Shown: positions 17,082 to 27,392, counted from the stretch's first letter. The stretch is 64,000 bases of DNA from Hominisplanchenecus_A murintestinalis (GCF_943193015.1 NZ_CALPCM010000010.1:1-64000), one strand, 5' to 3'. A program made the numbers and translations. The notes: a model not told the origin generated them from the letters alone.

Positions 17082-17990
17082 ATGGATGAGAGAAGCTGTA
17101 AATCAGGGTTTGTCACGCTGATAGGAAGGCCAAATGTAGGAAAGTCTACACTGATGAATCATTTGATTGGGCAAAAAATCGCGATTACATCGAATAAGCC
17201 GCAGACGACGCGGAATCGGATACAGACGGTGTATACTTGTGAACAGGGGCAGATTATTTTCCTGGATACGCCGGGAATCCACAAGGCAAAAAATAAGCTG
17301 GGAGAATACATGGTAAATGTGGCGGAACGGACTGTGAGCGAGGTAGATGTGGTGCTTTGGCTTGTAGAGCCGTCGACGTTTATCGGTGCAGGAGAAAGGC
17401 ATATTGCAGAACAGCTTACAAAAACATCTACGCCGGTTATTTTGGTGATTAATAAAATAGATACGGTAAAGAGAGAGGAAATCTTGCTTTTTATTGACGA
17501 ATACCGGAAAATTTATGATTTTGCTGAAATTATTCCGGTATCGGCATTGAAAGGGACGAACACTCAGGATATTATTGATACTGTATTTAAGTATCTGCCT
17601 TACGGCCCGATGTTTTATGATGAAGATACGGTAACAGACCAGCCTCAGCGGCAGATTGCGGCAGAGCTTATCCGCGAGAAAGCGCTGCGCTGCCTGAAGG
17701 AAGAGATTCCTCATGGGATTGCAGTTTCTGTTGACAAGATGAAGGAGCGGAAAAAAGGCGGTATTGTGGATATTGAAGCTACGATTATCTGTGAGAAGGA
17801 TTCCCATAAGGGCATCATTATCGGAAAGGGAGGCGCGATGCTGAAAAAAATCGGCGCAGCGGCCCGGTATGAGATGGAAACAATGCTGGAGATGAAAGTG
17901 AATCTCCAAGTCTGGGTTAAGGTGAAAAAGGACTGGCGGGACAGTGATTTTCTTATGAAAAATTTTGGGTATGACAGGAAAGAAGTATAA
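17082..17990 (+). CDS. era: GTPase Era
   Basis: An essential GTPase that binds 16S rRNA during 30S assembly. The 302-residue protein has G1 GRPNVGKS at 15-22, G3 DTPG near 65, G4 NKID near 127, and a C-terminal KH domain with HKGIIIGKGGAMLKKIG. Length and domain order are those of the family. GAGGAGG precedes the ATG. The stop codon overlaps the ATG of recO by one base, a common arrangement in Firmicutes that couples the two. Confidence 0.97.
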   Translation: MDERSCKSGFVTLIGRPNVGKSTLMNHLIGQKIAITSNKPQTTRNRIQTVYTCEQGQIIFLDTPGIHKAKNKLGEYMVNVAERTVSEVDVVLWLVEPSTFIGAGERHIAEQLTKTSTPVILVINKIDTVKREEILLFIDEYRKIYDFAEIIPVSALKGTNTQDIIDTVFKYLPYGPMFYDEDTVTDQPQRQIAAELIREKALRCLKEEIPHGIAVSVDKMKERKKGGIVDIEATIICEKDSHKGIIIGKGGAMLKKIGAAARYEMETMLEMKVNLQVWVKVKKDWRDSDFLMKNFGYDRKEV

Positions 17991-18739
17991 TGAGGGAGCA
18001 GCTCAAGCTGACGGGAATGGTATTGTCTGCGGTTCCCATAGGTGAATATGACAAACGGGTGGTGGTGCTGACAAAAGAGAGGGGAAAGATTACCGCGTTT
18101 GCCAGAGGGGCACGGAAACCGAATGGCAGTCTTTTGGCGGCGGCGAACCCGTTTTGTTTTGGTGAATTTTCTTTTTATGAGGGGCGGAATGCGTATACGA
18201 TGGTACAGGCAGACGTGAAGAATTATTTTAGGGAACTGGCCGAAGACTTTGAAGGCGCATATTATGGATTTTATTTTATGGAATTTGCAGACTATTATGC
18301 CAGGGAAAATAATGATGATGCGGAGCTGCTGAAGCTTTTGTATCTGTCGCTGCGGGCGCTGCAGAACCCTCATTTGGAGAAAGAACTGGTGCGCACGGTG
18401 TTTGAGCTGCGGGCGATGATGGTGAATGGTGAATATCCTCAGACGTTTCAGTGTGTTGAATGCGGAAGAGAGCAGGGATTGTGTATGTTTGTACCTAAGC
18501 GTGACGGACTGGTATGCCGTGCCTGCGCCTCTCATTATCAGGAAGGTATGCCGCTGCGTGAGTCTGCTATATATGCACTGCAGTATGTGATTTCATCGCC
18601 GCTGCAGAAGCTTTATACGTTTGCAGTCACGCCGGAAGTATTGCGGGAACTTCAGGCTGTGACAGAGCGTTTTCGAAAGAAATATATAGAAAAGCCATTC
18701 AGGTCACTTGAGATTTTACAGAGTATCCTGAATTATTAG
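17990..18739 (+). CDS. recO: DNA repair protein RecO
   Basis: The recombination mediator that helps load RecA on SSB-coated DNA in the RecFOR pathway. The 249-residue protein has an N-terminal OB-fold (TGMVLSAVPIGEYDKRVVVL, FARGARKP) and a helical C-terminal half holding a four-cysteine zinc site (CVECGRE with LVCRAC). The start codon overlaps the era stop (TAATG), so it is translated by re-initiation. It is the last gene before a new promoter. Confidence 0.95.
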   Translation: MREQLKLTGMVLSAVPIGEYDKRVVVLTKERGKITAFARGARKPNGSLLAAANPFCFGEFSFYEGRNAYTMVQADVKNYFRELAEDFEGAYYGFYFMEFADYYARENNDDAELLKLLYLSLRALQNPHLEKELVRTVFELRAMMVNGEYPQTFQCVECGREQGLCMFVPKRDGLVCRACASHYQEGMPLRESAIYALQYVISSPLQKLYTFAVTPEVLRELQAVTERFRKKYIEKPFRSLEILQSILNY

Positions 18740-18768
18740 TTGAAAATCGGAGAGTTAGATTATATAAT
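18740..18768 (+). promoter_or_regulatory. Sigma-A promoter for the lipoprotein gene
   Basis: TTGAAA (18740-18745), 17 bp, TATAAT (18763-18768), starting at the base after the recO stop codon. Confidence 0.75.
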
Positions 18769-18801
18769 AAGGTTTGCTACAATTTTATTCGGAGGGTATA
18801 A

Positions 18802-19515
18802 ATGAAGAATACGAAGGGATTGATTTTGGCAGTCCTGGCACTCTGTGTGCTGACGGGCTGCAGTAAGTTTTCACCGAAGGAAACGGCTGTGTCTGTGGGG
18901 AAGGAAGGCACGGTGACGGCGGCGGTGATTGACACACTGGATCAGAGCTATTACGATGGAGAAGAATTGAAAGCCAGCGTGGAAGAGAGCGTTGCAGAAT
19001 ACAACGCCGGCGCCGGAGAGGATACCATTACGGTAGAAGAGTTTGAGATTGGGGAAGAGAAAGATGTAAAGCTGTTTATGGAGTATGCTTCCTACAAGGA
19101 TTATGCTGCGTTTAATAACGTAGATTTTTATGTGGGAGACATTACAGACGGCTACAACAATGGCGGTTATCGGTTTGAGACTACGTTTTGCCAGGTGGAG
19201 AAAGGCGAAGCGGTGGAAGGAGAGATAAAGCGGGAAGAGATTTTCGCGGGAGCCAACCACCCGATGGTTGTATTTTCTGAGCCGATGGCAGTAGAAGTTC
19301 CGGGGGAAATCCTTTATGTGAGCAGCAATGTAGAGGTTACCGGAAAAAAGTCTGCGAGAATGGCAGGAACCGGGACGGAGAACGAGACAGAAACAGAGCC
19401 GGCAAGCGAGAGTACCGCCGAGACAGAAGGCGATGTACAGGAAATCACGCCGGTGGTAGAGTCTGACACAGAAGGAGAAGAAAAGACAGCATTGGCATAC
19501 ATTATTTATGAATAG
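18802..19515 (+). CDS. Lipoprotein of unknown function
   Basis: A 237-residue membrane-anchored lipoprotein. The signal peptide ends in a lipobox (CVLTGCS), giving a lipidated Cys near residue 20. The mature part has one globular region (to about residue 190) with an acidic bias, then a Thr/Glu-rich tail and a hydrophobic end (ALAYIIYE). No family is recognised. The position between recO and glyS behind its own promoter gives no clear functional clue. An unrelated surface or envelope role is the simplest guess. Confidence 0.7.
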   Translation: MKNTKGLILAVLALCVLTGCSKFSPKETAVSVGKEGTVTAAVIDTLDQSYYDGEELKASVEESVAEYNAGAGEDTITVEEFEIGEEKDVKLFMEYASYKDYAAFNNVDFYVGDITDGYNNGGYRFETTFCQVEKGEAVEGEIKREEIFAGANHPMVVFSEPMAVEVPGEILYVSSNVEVTGKKSARMAGTGTENETETEPASESTAETEGDVQEITPVVESDTEGEEKTALAYIIYE

Positions 19516-19588
19516 GAAGGCAGGCGGCCGTGCATCGGCGGCGTGTCCTTTGGAATAACTATAAATAAGAAAAGGTGAGGAGTGTATC

Positions 19589-20992
19589 ATGGAAAAGACA
19601 ATGGAGAAAATCGTAGCGCTGGCAAAGTCCAGAGGGTTTGTGTATCCCGGTTCTGACATTTACGGAGGATTGGCAAATACCTGGGACTATGGAAACCTGG
19701 GTGTGGAACTGAAAAATAACGTAAAGCAGGCGTGGTGGAAAAAATTTGTGACAGAGAATCCCTATAATGTAGGCGTGGACTGTGCGATTTTGATGAATCC
19801 GCAGACCTGGGTGGCATCCGGGCATCTGGGAGGATTTTCTGACCCGCTGATGGACTGTAAAGAGTGTCACGAGCGTTTCCGCGCAGATAAGCTGATTGAA
19901 GATTTCTGTGAGGAGAAAGGCATTGTATTGGAAGAGTCCGTGGATGCATGGAGCCAGGAACAGATGAAAGCATTTATTGACGAGCATGAGATTCCATGCC
20001 CGACATGCGGAAAGCATAATTTTACGGATATCCGTCAGTTTAACCTGATGTTCAAGACGTTCCAGGGCGTTACCGAGGATGCGAAAAATACGGTATATCT
20101 CCGTCCGGAGACAGCACAGGGAATTTTCGTGAACTTTAAAAATGTGCAGAGGACATCCAGGAAGAAGATTCCGTTTGGAATTGGGCAGATTGGAAAATCT
20201 TTCCGAAATGAGATTACTCCGGGTAACTTTACATTCCGTACCAGGGAGTTTGAGCAGATGGAGCTGGAGTTCTTCTGTGAACCGGGAACGGATTTGGAAT
20301 GGTTCTCATACTGGAAGAAATACTGTATTGACTGGCTGAAAGCGCTGGGAATGAAAGAGGATGAGATGCGTGCGCGCGACCATTCACCGGAAGAGCTGTG
20401 TTTCTATAGTAAAGCTACCACAGATTTGGAATTCCTTTTCCCATTCGGATGGGGAGAACTTTGGGGAATTGCAGATAGGACAGACTATGATTTGACCCAG
20501 CATCAGAATACTTCTAACCAGGATATGTCTTATTTTGATGATGAGAAGAAAGAAAAATATATCCCATATGTGATTGAGCCGTCTCTGGGCGCTGACAGGG
20601 TAGTACTGGCATTCTTGTGCAGTGCATATGATGAAGAGAATATCGGCACAGAAGAGAAGCCGGATATGCGTACGGTTCTTCATTTCCACCCGGCTCTGGC
20701 TCCGGTGAAAATCGGTGTGCTCCCGCTTTCAAAGAAGCTGAATGAGGGTGCAGAAAAGGTGTTTGCGAAGCTGGCGAAAAAATGGAACTGTGAGTTTGAC
20801 GACAGGGGAAATATCGGAAAACGTTATAGAAGGCAGGATGAGATTGGTACGCCGTTCTGTGTCACCTATGACTTTGATTCTGAGACAGACGGAGCGGTGA
20901 CAGTCCGCGACCGTGATTCTATGGAACAGGTTCGAGTAAAGATTGACGAGCTGGAGGCATATTTCGCGGATAAATTTGAAATTGAAATGTAA
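19589..20992 (+). CDS. glyS: Glycyl-tRNA synthetase, alpha2 type
   Basis: Charges tRNA-Gly with glycine. This is the single-chain class II enzyme (467 residues) of the eukaryote/archaea-like form, also called GlyQS, not the bacterial alpha2beta2 enzyme. Motif regions are visible: WVASGHLGGFSDP near the N-terminus, class II motif 2 in SFRNEITPGNFTFRTREFEQ, and motif 3 with PSLGADR. The C-terminal anticodon-binding domain begins with APVKIGVLPLSK. A GGTGAGGAG ribosome site precedes the ATG. Only 73 bp separate it from the lipoprotein gene, too short for a T-box leader, so it is probably co-transcribed with it. A strong terminator follows. Confidence 0.97.
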   Translation: MEKTMEKIVALAKSRGFVYPGSDIYGGLANTWDYGNLGVELKNNVKQAWWKKFVTENPYNVGVDCAILMNPQTWVASGHLGGFSDPLMDCKECHERFRADKLIEDFCEEKGIVLEESVDAWSQEQMKAFIDEHEIPCPTCGKHNFTDIRQFNLMFKTFQGVTEDAKNTVYLRPETAQGIFVNFKNVQRTSRKKIPFGIGQIGKSFRNEITPGNFTFRTREFEQMELEFFCEPGTDLEWFSYWKKYCIDWLKALGMKEDEMRARDHSPEELCFYSKATTDLEFLFPFGWGELWGIADRTDYDLTQHQNTSNQDMSYFDDEKKEKYIPYVIEPSLGADRVVLAFLCSAYDEENIGTEEKPDMRTVLHFHPALAPVKIGVLPLSKKLNEGAEKVFAKLAKKWNCEFDDRGNIGKRYRRQDEIGTPFCVTYDFDSETDGAVTVRDRDSMEQVRVKIDELEAYFADKFEIEM

Positions 20993-21010
20993 AATGTAAG
21001 AGCCAGGAAG

Positions 21011-21041
21011 ATCCCGCTATCGTGTGATGGCGGGATTTTTA
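21011..21041 (+). terminator. Rho-independent terminator of glyS
   Basis: ATCCCGCTATC (21011-21021) and GATGGCGGGAT (21026-21036), an 11-bp stem with one G-U pair and a 4-nt loop, followed by TTTT. Confidence 0.9.
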
Positions 21042-21093
21042 CAGTTGTAGAATTTGTACAAATAAAAAGTAAAATTTTAGGAGATTTCTATAA

Positions 21094-21122
21094 TATACAC
21101 ATAAAAAATATGGGAGTATAAT
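21094..21122 (+). promoter_or_regulatory. Probable promoter for the beta-galactosidase gene
   Basis: TATACA (21094-21099), 17 bp, TATAAT (21117-21122), 45 bp before the ATG. The -35 matches the consensus at only four positions. A second TATAAT at 21089-21094 has no suitable -35. No catabolite-repression or sugar-regulator operator was identified. Confidence 0.45.
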
Positions 21123-21166
21123 AGCAGTGATAAGGCGTAGAAAGCGTATAGGAAAGGAGCAAAAAT

Positions 21167-24100
21167 ATGAAGTGGAAAAAAGTCTTATCGCTGACGCTTT
21201 CGCTTTCCATGATTGCCGGGGCGGCATATTATACAGCACCGACAGCAGAGACAGCGAAGGCAAGCGACACAGAAAATGTTGACAGTACGTATCAGGAACC
21301 GTGGAGCAGCGGGGCAGGGATTCCCCAGTTGACATCCAAAGTAAGCGGCAATACTGAGGCACAGAAGTTTACCCATAAGGAGTGGACCGGCACGGAGTAT
21401 GAGGTGGACGGCGCGACTGTCAAAGGTGCGGATGTATATGAAATTAACCGGGAAGAAGCGAGTATGTTTGCAAGTACAAGCGTTGTTTACGATACCGTGG
21501 ACAAGGCAATTACAGGAGCAAAAGACTATAATAAGGCGGTTTCTGATTATGTGCAGTATTTGACTGGAGAGGGGGCGGCTGACTGGTCGCTGGTGGTTCT
21601 CCAGAACCAGGCGCTGGCGCAGGGAGAGAAGTATCAGGAATTTTATACAACAGATTATACGCCGAATGCGGCGGATGAGTGGAAGTCAAACCTGCAGCTT
21701 CCATGCAGCTGGACGCGCCAGGGATTTGATTTTTCCATTTATACGAATGTCCAGATGCCGTGGCAGAGTAAATATGATTCCAATGTGTCCTGCCCGCAGG
21801 CGCCGGTAAATTATAATCCGGTGGGCCTGTACAGAAAAAGTTTTGACGTAGACCCCGGCCTGCAGAGGACGGGAGGGCGGGTTTATATTTCCTTCCAGGG
21901 AGTGGAATCTGCTTATTATGTCTATGTGAACGGCAAAGAGGTGGGATACAGCGAGGACAGCTACAGCCCCCACAGCTTTGATATTACAGAATATTTGACT
22001 GAGAATGGACAGGGAAACCTTTTGGCGGTGAAGGTTCATAAGTTCTGCGACGGAACCTGGATGGAGGATCAGGATATGTATTATGACGGAGGTATTTTCC
22101 GTGATGTATATCTGTATTCGGCGCCCTTGGTACATATCCAGGACTATACCGTAACGACTGATTTGGACGAAAATTATGAAAATGCAACGCTTGGACTGAG
22201 CGTGGATGTAGCAAATGCTTCGACCAGTGAAGTGAGTGGTTACCGGGTGGACGCGCGCCTGTATGATGAGGAAGGAGAAGTGTTCGTAAACGGCATTACA
22301 CTGGACATGGGCACGATTCCGGCTGCTAATGGCGATGCAGACGGGAAAGCTACGAAAACTGCGCAGAAAACAGTAAACGCGCCGAAACTCTGGTCGGCAG
22401 AGACACCGAACTTGTATACACTGGTGCTGTCTTTGTATGATTCATCCACAAATGCGTATTTAGGAAGCGTTTCCCAGCAGCTTGGATTCCGGGAAATCGA
22501 GTTTGTGCGCACGGAAGTAGACGGGAGCGGAAACAGGACAACAGAGGATTCTGCATACGAGCCTATTAAGATTAATGGGAAGCAGCTCCTGCTCAAAGGC
22601 ACGAACCGCCATGATACCGATCCGGTTTATGGAAAATATGTGCCGGAGGAAACGCAGGAAGAAGACGTTAAGCTTATGAAGCAGTATAACCTGAACGCAA
22701 TTCGTACATCACATTACAGCAATGATGAATATTTGTATTATCTGTGTGATAAATACGGGTTGTATATGATGGGGGAAACGAATCTGGAAGCACATGCGCT
22801 TCAGAATCAGGAGACGCCGAAAACGAATTTCAAAAAGCTTGCTATGGACAGAACCGTCACGACATTTGAACGGCTGAAAAACCGCACGGCAGTGGTGATA
22901 TGGTCTACTGGAAATGAAAGCTATTATTCCAGTGACGCGGGATATGCGGACGGCATGTTCTATGATTTAATCTGGTATTTTAAAGAGCATGACAGCACCA
23001 GGCCGGTGCATTCGGAGAGTTCTAATGATGCCAACGGTACAGATATGGGAAGCAATATGTACCCGAATGTTGGCACGGTACAGGGCTGGGCAAGACGGGA
23101 TATGCCGTATGTGCTCTGTGAATATGCCCATGCAATGGGGAATGCCGTAGGGAACCTGAAAGAATACTGGGATGCTATCCGAAGCTCTGATAATATGATT
23201 GGCGCGTTTGTCTGGGACTGGGTGGATCAGTCAAGGCTGATTAGCCTGGATACGCTGCCGAAGAATTATGATTTAACTGAGAAAGCGGAGCAGGCAGCCG
23301 GGACGGCAGTCATTAGAGACATTTATGATGTGACGGATGAGAAAGCCCTGGCATCTAAGAGTGCAACAGGATATGCGCTGTTTAACGAGGCTTCCTACAA
23401 TACGGCTTTGTCCGGCAGCGGCAAGGCATTTACGGTTGAGGTTGTCTGCAAGCCTACGACTGAGAGAGGGGATCAGGTACTGGCGGCAAAGGGGGATCAT
23501 CAGTTTGCGTTAAAGACGAACTCAAACGGCCAGCTGGAATTCTTTGCTTATTATAATAATAACTGGAATTCTGTAGCGGCAGACCTTCCGGCAGACTGGT
23601 TGAATAACTGGCATCAGGTTGCGGCTGTTTACGATCAGGGGGCTATTAAGATTTACTGTGACGGTACATTGCTGGCGTCTGGAAATGGCAATACGACAGT
23701 GGCGTCAAGCAGCGTTGCCCTGGGTATCGGCTGCTGCGCGGACAATGGCAGAAACTTTGACGGCGAGATTTCTTTGGGACGTGTGTATACAAAGGCGCTC
23801 ACAGAAAGCGAACTGGCGTCACAGAACAGTAAGACGCCTGCGATTGGGGCAGACTCAGATGACGTGCTTCTGTGGGCGGATTTCAGTGAGGCGGTTTTAT
23901 CAAGCAGACAGCCTTATGATTATTATTCAGAGAATTTTGCCCATAAAAATCTCTATAAAGAAGAGGCGAAGGGGCAGTACTATGGATATGGCGGCGACAG
24001 CGGAGAATCGCCGAATGACGGTTCCTTCTGTGTAAACGGACTGGTTTCTCCGGACAGGGATCCCCAGCCGGAACTTTGGGAGGTAAAATATCAGTATCAG

Positions 24101-27100
24101 AGCGTCTGGTTTACGGCTACGGCGAAACAGATTATGGCTCAGGAGGTTTCTGTTTATAATGAGAATAATTTCCTGAATCTGAACGATTTTGATGTAAAAT
24201 GGTCTTTGCTGGAGGACGGTAAAGAGATTGGAAACGGCACGGTGGCCGAAGCGGATGTTGCAGGAAGGCAGAATGGAAAGCTTTCCGTTCCGTATGCTGA
24301 GAAACTTCCGGAAAATAAAAAAGCTGGGGCAGAATACTACCTGAATCTGTCCGTTCAGTTGAAAGAGGATACTCTCTGGGCAAAAGCAGGGCATGAGGTT
24401 GCCTATGAGCAGTTTGAAATTCCGGCTGTCGTTGAAAGTGTAAAAAAAGCAGTAGACGCAGAAGTTAACGTAGATGAGACGGACGAAAGTGCGATTACCG
24501 TTTCCGGTAAGGACTTTAGTTTCCGCATTGACAAAGCGACAGGCGCAATTCAGAATTATATCTGGAAGGATGAAGTCATCATGGCGGAAGGCCCGGTTCC
24601 CAATTACTGGAGGGCGCCGATGAATAATGATAATAATAACTATAGCGGCAGTCTGCAGACGATAAATAATGGCGTTCGCGCATCGAATCTTACAGTTACC
24701 AGCAACCGGGACGGACAGAAAGTAATTACTGTGACGCTCCAGGCTCCGGATTATGCGGATATAAAACAGAAAATGGTTTATACAGTAGACGGAAGCGGGG
24801 CAGTGGCGGTAAAAGCCAGCGTGGACGCGACCGCCCATAACTTTGGAAGCCGTAACAGATTCATCCGTATCGGTACGATTATGAAGCTGCCGCAGGGATA
24901 TGAAAACGTGGAGTGGTATGGAAACGGGCCGGTTGAGGCGACCTGGGACAGAGAAGATTTTGCGACAATCGGTATCAACAGGACTACAGTTTCTAAGATG
25001 TTTTATCCATACCTGGATACCCAGGATACCGGAACTGTAACCGGAGTGAAATATATTACAGTGACAGACCCAGCCAAGACAGGGGCAATGGCAATCGCGT
25101 CGACGGACGGTGTGGAGGCGTCTGCCCTGCACTTTGACGTGAATGATTTGACGCAGGCACGGCATCCTTATGAGCTGACGCCTCAGGCAGAGACATTCCT
25201 GACAGTCAACTACCGTTCTCAGGGGACAGGGAATGCGAGCTGTGGTGCGGATACACTGGCTGCGTATACACTTCCAAACGACAGGGAGTATACTTATGAG
25301 TACACGATGATTCCGTATACCACTACAGACAGTGCTATGGATGTCACACGGGCATACCGGACAAAAGACAGCCTGACATCGCTAATCGAGCGGATTGATG
25401 CTATTACTGCTGACAGAATTAGTGCGGATCAGATTTCGGAATTTGAGGATATCGCGGCAATGTGCGAAGGACTTTCTGAAACCGCCAGGGCGCAGGTGAC
25501 AGAAGCGCGCTGCGAGAAGGTGGGGGAAGCACTGGCATTGGCAAAGAAACTGGAAGCTGTTACAAATGTAGAGGATAAGAGCGGAAGTGGGCTGGGACTT
25601 GCCGTAAACGGAACTGCAAAGCTGGCACAGAGAGGCGACAGCAGCGCTCTGGAAGGTTATGCAGACGTGACGGGCGAAGGTGCGAATGAAATCTTTAACA
25701 ATATTATCGGAGGCACGAAACCGTTTACGATTGAAGCAGTTGTTAATCCTAACGGAGTTGGCTATGAAGGCAACGAGTATAATATGATTGCGTCTAAGGG
25801 TGATGACTGCGCAGCATTCCGTATTTCTGAAAATGTAATTTACTTCTTTATCAAAAATACATCTGGAGAGTGGATAGTAGCCAGAAGTACGCCTCTCAGG
25901 ACAGATACGGAAGACAGGCTGAACAAGAAACTGCATGTTGCGGCGATTTATGACGGAAACAATATTTCCGTGTATCTGGAGGGGGAGGAGCTGGTTACGG
26001 TAGAAGCAGGCGCCGTGGCAGCATCTAATTACCCGCTGGGTATCGGATACTGTCCGCAGGCGACAAGCCGTACTTCACAGTCAAGCATTTACAATATCCG
26101 CGTTTATTCAAAAGCGCTGACGAAAGAAGAGCTTGACGCGGGAACCATGCAGGAAGACGATGAGAACGTGGCGCTGTGGCTTGATTTTGACAAAGTACAG
26201 CCTGCGGAAGCTCCGAGCGGACTCCGTACCTATACATCGTCTCTGGAGCTGGAGCCGGGTGAGGCAGCAGCAGTGAAAGCAGACAAGGTTCCTTTCTATG
26301 CGGCAGGGGATATTACCTATGCGTCTGGTGATACAGGGATTGCTTCCGTAGACTCCAGCACAGGTGTGGTGACTGCGGAGGGAATTGGTGCAACTGTCAT
26401 CACGGCATCCTGCGGTGATAAGAATCTGGAGATTCCAGTAGTGGTCGGAAAGAACAGCATCGTGCCTATTAGTGGAATTTCTGTGCAGAGCGCTTTGACG
26501 CTGACGGTTGGCCAGACCCATACGATTACGGCAAAAGTGACACCGGAAAATACAACGGATAAGAAAGGGTTGGTTTATGCTTCTTCCAACAGGACAGTGG
26601 CAGAGGTAGATGCAGCGGGCGTTATCACTGCAAAGGCAGCGGGAGAGGCTGATATTACTGTGGCAAGTGCGGTACGTCCGGCAGTCATGGCAAAAATCCA
26701 TCTTACAGTAACGCAGGCAGGCAGCACGGGTGCAGGAGACAGCAGGGCGCTTGGGACAGCTGTCAGCGAAGCAAAGAAAGTAAACCTGGCGGGATATTCT
26801 GCAGCGAGCGCAGCAGCATTCCGGAAGGCTTTGGCAGAAGCAGAAGCGGTCATGGCGAATCCGAAAGCAACCCAGGCACAGATAGACGCGGCGCTGAAAG
26901 CGCTGCAGGCAGCAAAGGCGGCGCTGCAGCCGGAAGCTCCAACCAGCAATATAATCCAGGCGGGCGTTCTGCAGTATAAAATTACGAAAGCCAGCGGGAA
27001 GAACGGTACGGTTACAGTAGATAAGCTTTTGAAAAATAAGAGCAAGGTGACAATCCCGGCAACTGTGAAGAAAGACGGCGTGGTTTATAAAGTTACCGCC

Positions 27101-27379
27101 ATCAATAAGCAGGTGTTCCAAAAGAATAAGAAGCTGGGAAGCGTGGTAATCGGAGCTAATGTGACAAGCATAGGGGCAAAGAGTTTCTTTGGATGTAAAA
27201 AGCTGAAATCTATTACTTTCAAAGGCAAAAAAGCGCCTAAGATTGGAAGTAAGGCATTCAGCGGTATTAAAAAGAACTGTAAAATTACTGTTCCGAAAAA
27301 GATGTCAAAGAAGAACTTTAAGACTCTCAAGAAGAGGATGAAAAGCGCTGGAAAAAAGGTTGTGTATAAAAAGAAATAA
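21167..27379 (+). CDS. Very large secreted GH2 beta-galactosidase with LamG, Ig-like, FIVAR and LRR modules
   Basis: An exported glycoside hydrolase of 2070 residues, about twice the size of LacZ. Order: signal peptide (1 to about 33), GH2 sugar-binding and Ig domains (about 165-450), then a TIM barrel with acid/base E584 (TGNESYY) and nucleophile E652 (CEYAHAMGN). A LamG/concanavalin-like domain of about 160 residues (about 727-888) interrupts the LacZ core, which resumes at GGDSGESPNDGSFCVNG. The LacZ domain-5-like region follows (about 1110-1390). The tail carries a second LamG-like domain (about 1520-1655), two bacterial Ig group 2 domains, a FIVAR helical repeat (about 1855-1925) and a lysine-rich BspA-type leucine-rich repeat. 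No sortase motif is visible. Natural substrates are probably host or plant galactosides; that is inference. Confidence 0.9.
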   Translation: MKWKKVLSLTLSLSMIAGAAYYTAPTAETAKASDTENVDSTYQEPWSSGAGIPQLTSKVSGNTEAQKFTHKEWTGTEYEVDGATVKGADVYEINREEASMFASTSVVYDTVDKAITGAKDYNKAVSDYVQYLTGEGAADWSLVVLQNQALAQGEKYQEFYTTDYTPNAADEWKSNLQLPCSWTRQGFDFSIYTNVQMPWQSKYDSNVSCPQAPVNYNPVGLYRKSFDVDPGLQRTGGRVYISFQGVESAYYVYVNGKEVGYSEDSYSPHSFDITEYLTENGQGNLLAVKVHKFCDGTWMEDQDMYYDGGIFRDVYLYSAPLVHIQDYTVTTDLDENYENATLGLSVDVANASTSEVSGYRVDARLYDEEGEVFVNGITLDMGTIPAANGDADGKATKTAQKTVNAPKLWSAETPNLYTLVLSLYDSSTNAYLGSVSQQLGFREIEFVRTEVDGSGNRTTEDSAYEPIKINGKQLLLKGTNRHDTDPVYGKYVPEETQEEDVKLMKQYNLNAIRTSHYSNDEYLYYLCDKYGLYMMGETNLEAHALQNQETPKTNFKKLAMDRTVTTFERLKNRTAVVIWSTGNESYYSSDAGYADGMFYDLIWYFKEHDSTRPVHSESSNDANGTDMGSNMYPNVGTVQGWARRDMPYVLCEYAHAMGNAVGNLKEYWDAIRSSDNMIGAFVWDWVDQSRLISLDTLPKNYDLTEKAEQAAGTAVIRDIYDVTDEKALASKSATGYALFNEASYNTALSGSGKAFTVEVVCKPTTERGDQVLAAKGDHQFALKTNSNGQLEFFAYYNNNWNSVAADLPADWLNNWHQVAAVYDQGAIKIYCDGTLLASGNGNTTVASSSVALGIGCCADNGRNFDGEISLGRVYTKALTESELASQNSKTPAIGADSDDVLLWADFSEAVLSSRQPYDYYSENFAHKNLYKEEAKGQYYGYGGDSGESPNDGSFCVNGLVSPDRDPQPELWEVKYQYQSVWFTATAKQIMAQEVSVYNENNFLNLNDFDVKWSLLEDGKEIGNGTVAEADVAGRQNGKLSVPYAEKLPENKKAGAEYYLNLSVQLKEDTLWAKAGHEVAYEQFEIPAVVESVKKAVDAEVNVDETDESAITVSGKDFSFRIDKATGAIQNYIWKDEVIMAEGPVPNYWRAPMNNDNNNYSGSLQTINNGVRASNLTVTSNRDGQKVITVTLQAPDYADIKQKMVYTVDGSGAVAVKASVDATAHNFGSRNRFIRIGTIMKLPQGYENVEWYGNGPVEATWDREDFATIGINRTTVSKMFYPYLDTQDTGTVTGVKYITVTDPAKTGAMAIASTDGVEASALHFDVNDLTQARHPYELTPQAETFLTVNYRSQGTGNASCGADTLAAYTLPNDREYTYEYTMIPYTTTDSAMDVTRAYRTKDSLTSLIERIDAITADRISADQISEFEDIAAMCEGLSETARAQVTEARCEKVGEALALAKKLEAVTNVEDKSGSGLGLAVNGTAKLAQRGDSSALEGYADVTGEGANEIFNNIIGGTKPFTIEAVVNPNGVGYEGNEYNMIASKGDDCAAFRISENVIYFFIKNTSGEWIVARSTPLRTDTEDRLNKKLHVAAIYDGNNISVYLEGEELVTVEAGAVAASNYPLGIGYCPQATSRTSQSSIYNIRVYSKALTKEELDAGTMQEDDENVALWLDFDKVQPAEAPSGLRTYTSSLELEPGEAAAVKADKVPFYAAGDITYASGDTGIASVDSSTGVVTAEGIGATVITASCGDKNLEIPVVVGKNSIVPISGISVQSALTLTVGQTHTITAKVTPENTTDKKGLVYASSNRTVAEVDAAGVITAKAAGEADITVASAVRPAVMAKIHLTVTQAGSTGAGDSRALGTAVSEAKKVNLAGYSAASAAAFRKALAEAEAVMANPKATQAQIDAALKALQAAKAALQPEAPTSNIIQAGVLQYKITKASGKNGTVTVDKLLKNKSKVTIPATVKKDGVVYKVTAINKQVFQKNKKLGSVVIGANVTSIGAKSFFGCKKLKSITFKGKKAPKIGSKAFSGIKKNCKITVPKKMSKKNFKTLKKRMKSAGKKVVYKKK

Positions 27380-27392
27380 ATAGATGGGAGGT

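Noticed and set aside
17711..18535. 274-residue minus-strand frame over era and recO
   Set aside because: It spans two coupled, well-conserved genes on the other strand.
19516..19588. T-box riboswitch before glyS
   Set aside because: The gap is only 73 bp, with no T-box sequence (TGGNACCGCG) or specifier stem.
23927..25165. 412-residue minus-strand frame inside the beta-galactosidase gene
   Set aside because: It lies antisense to a well-supported LacZ sequence and has no start context or known motif. Long antisense frames are common opposite GC-biased coding DNA.
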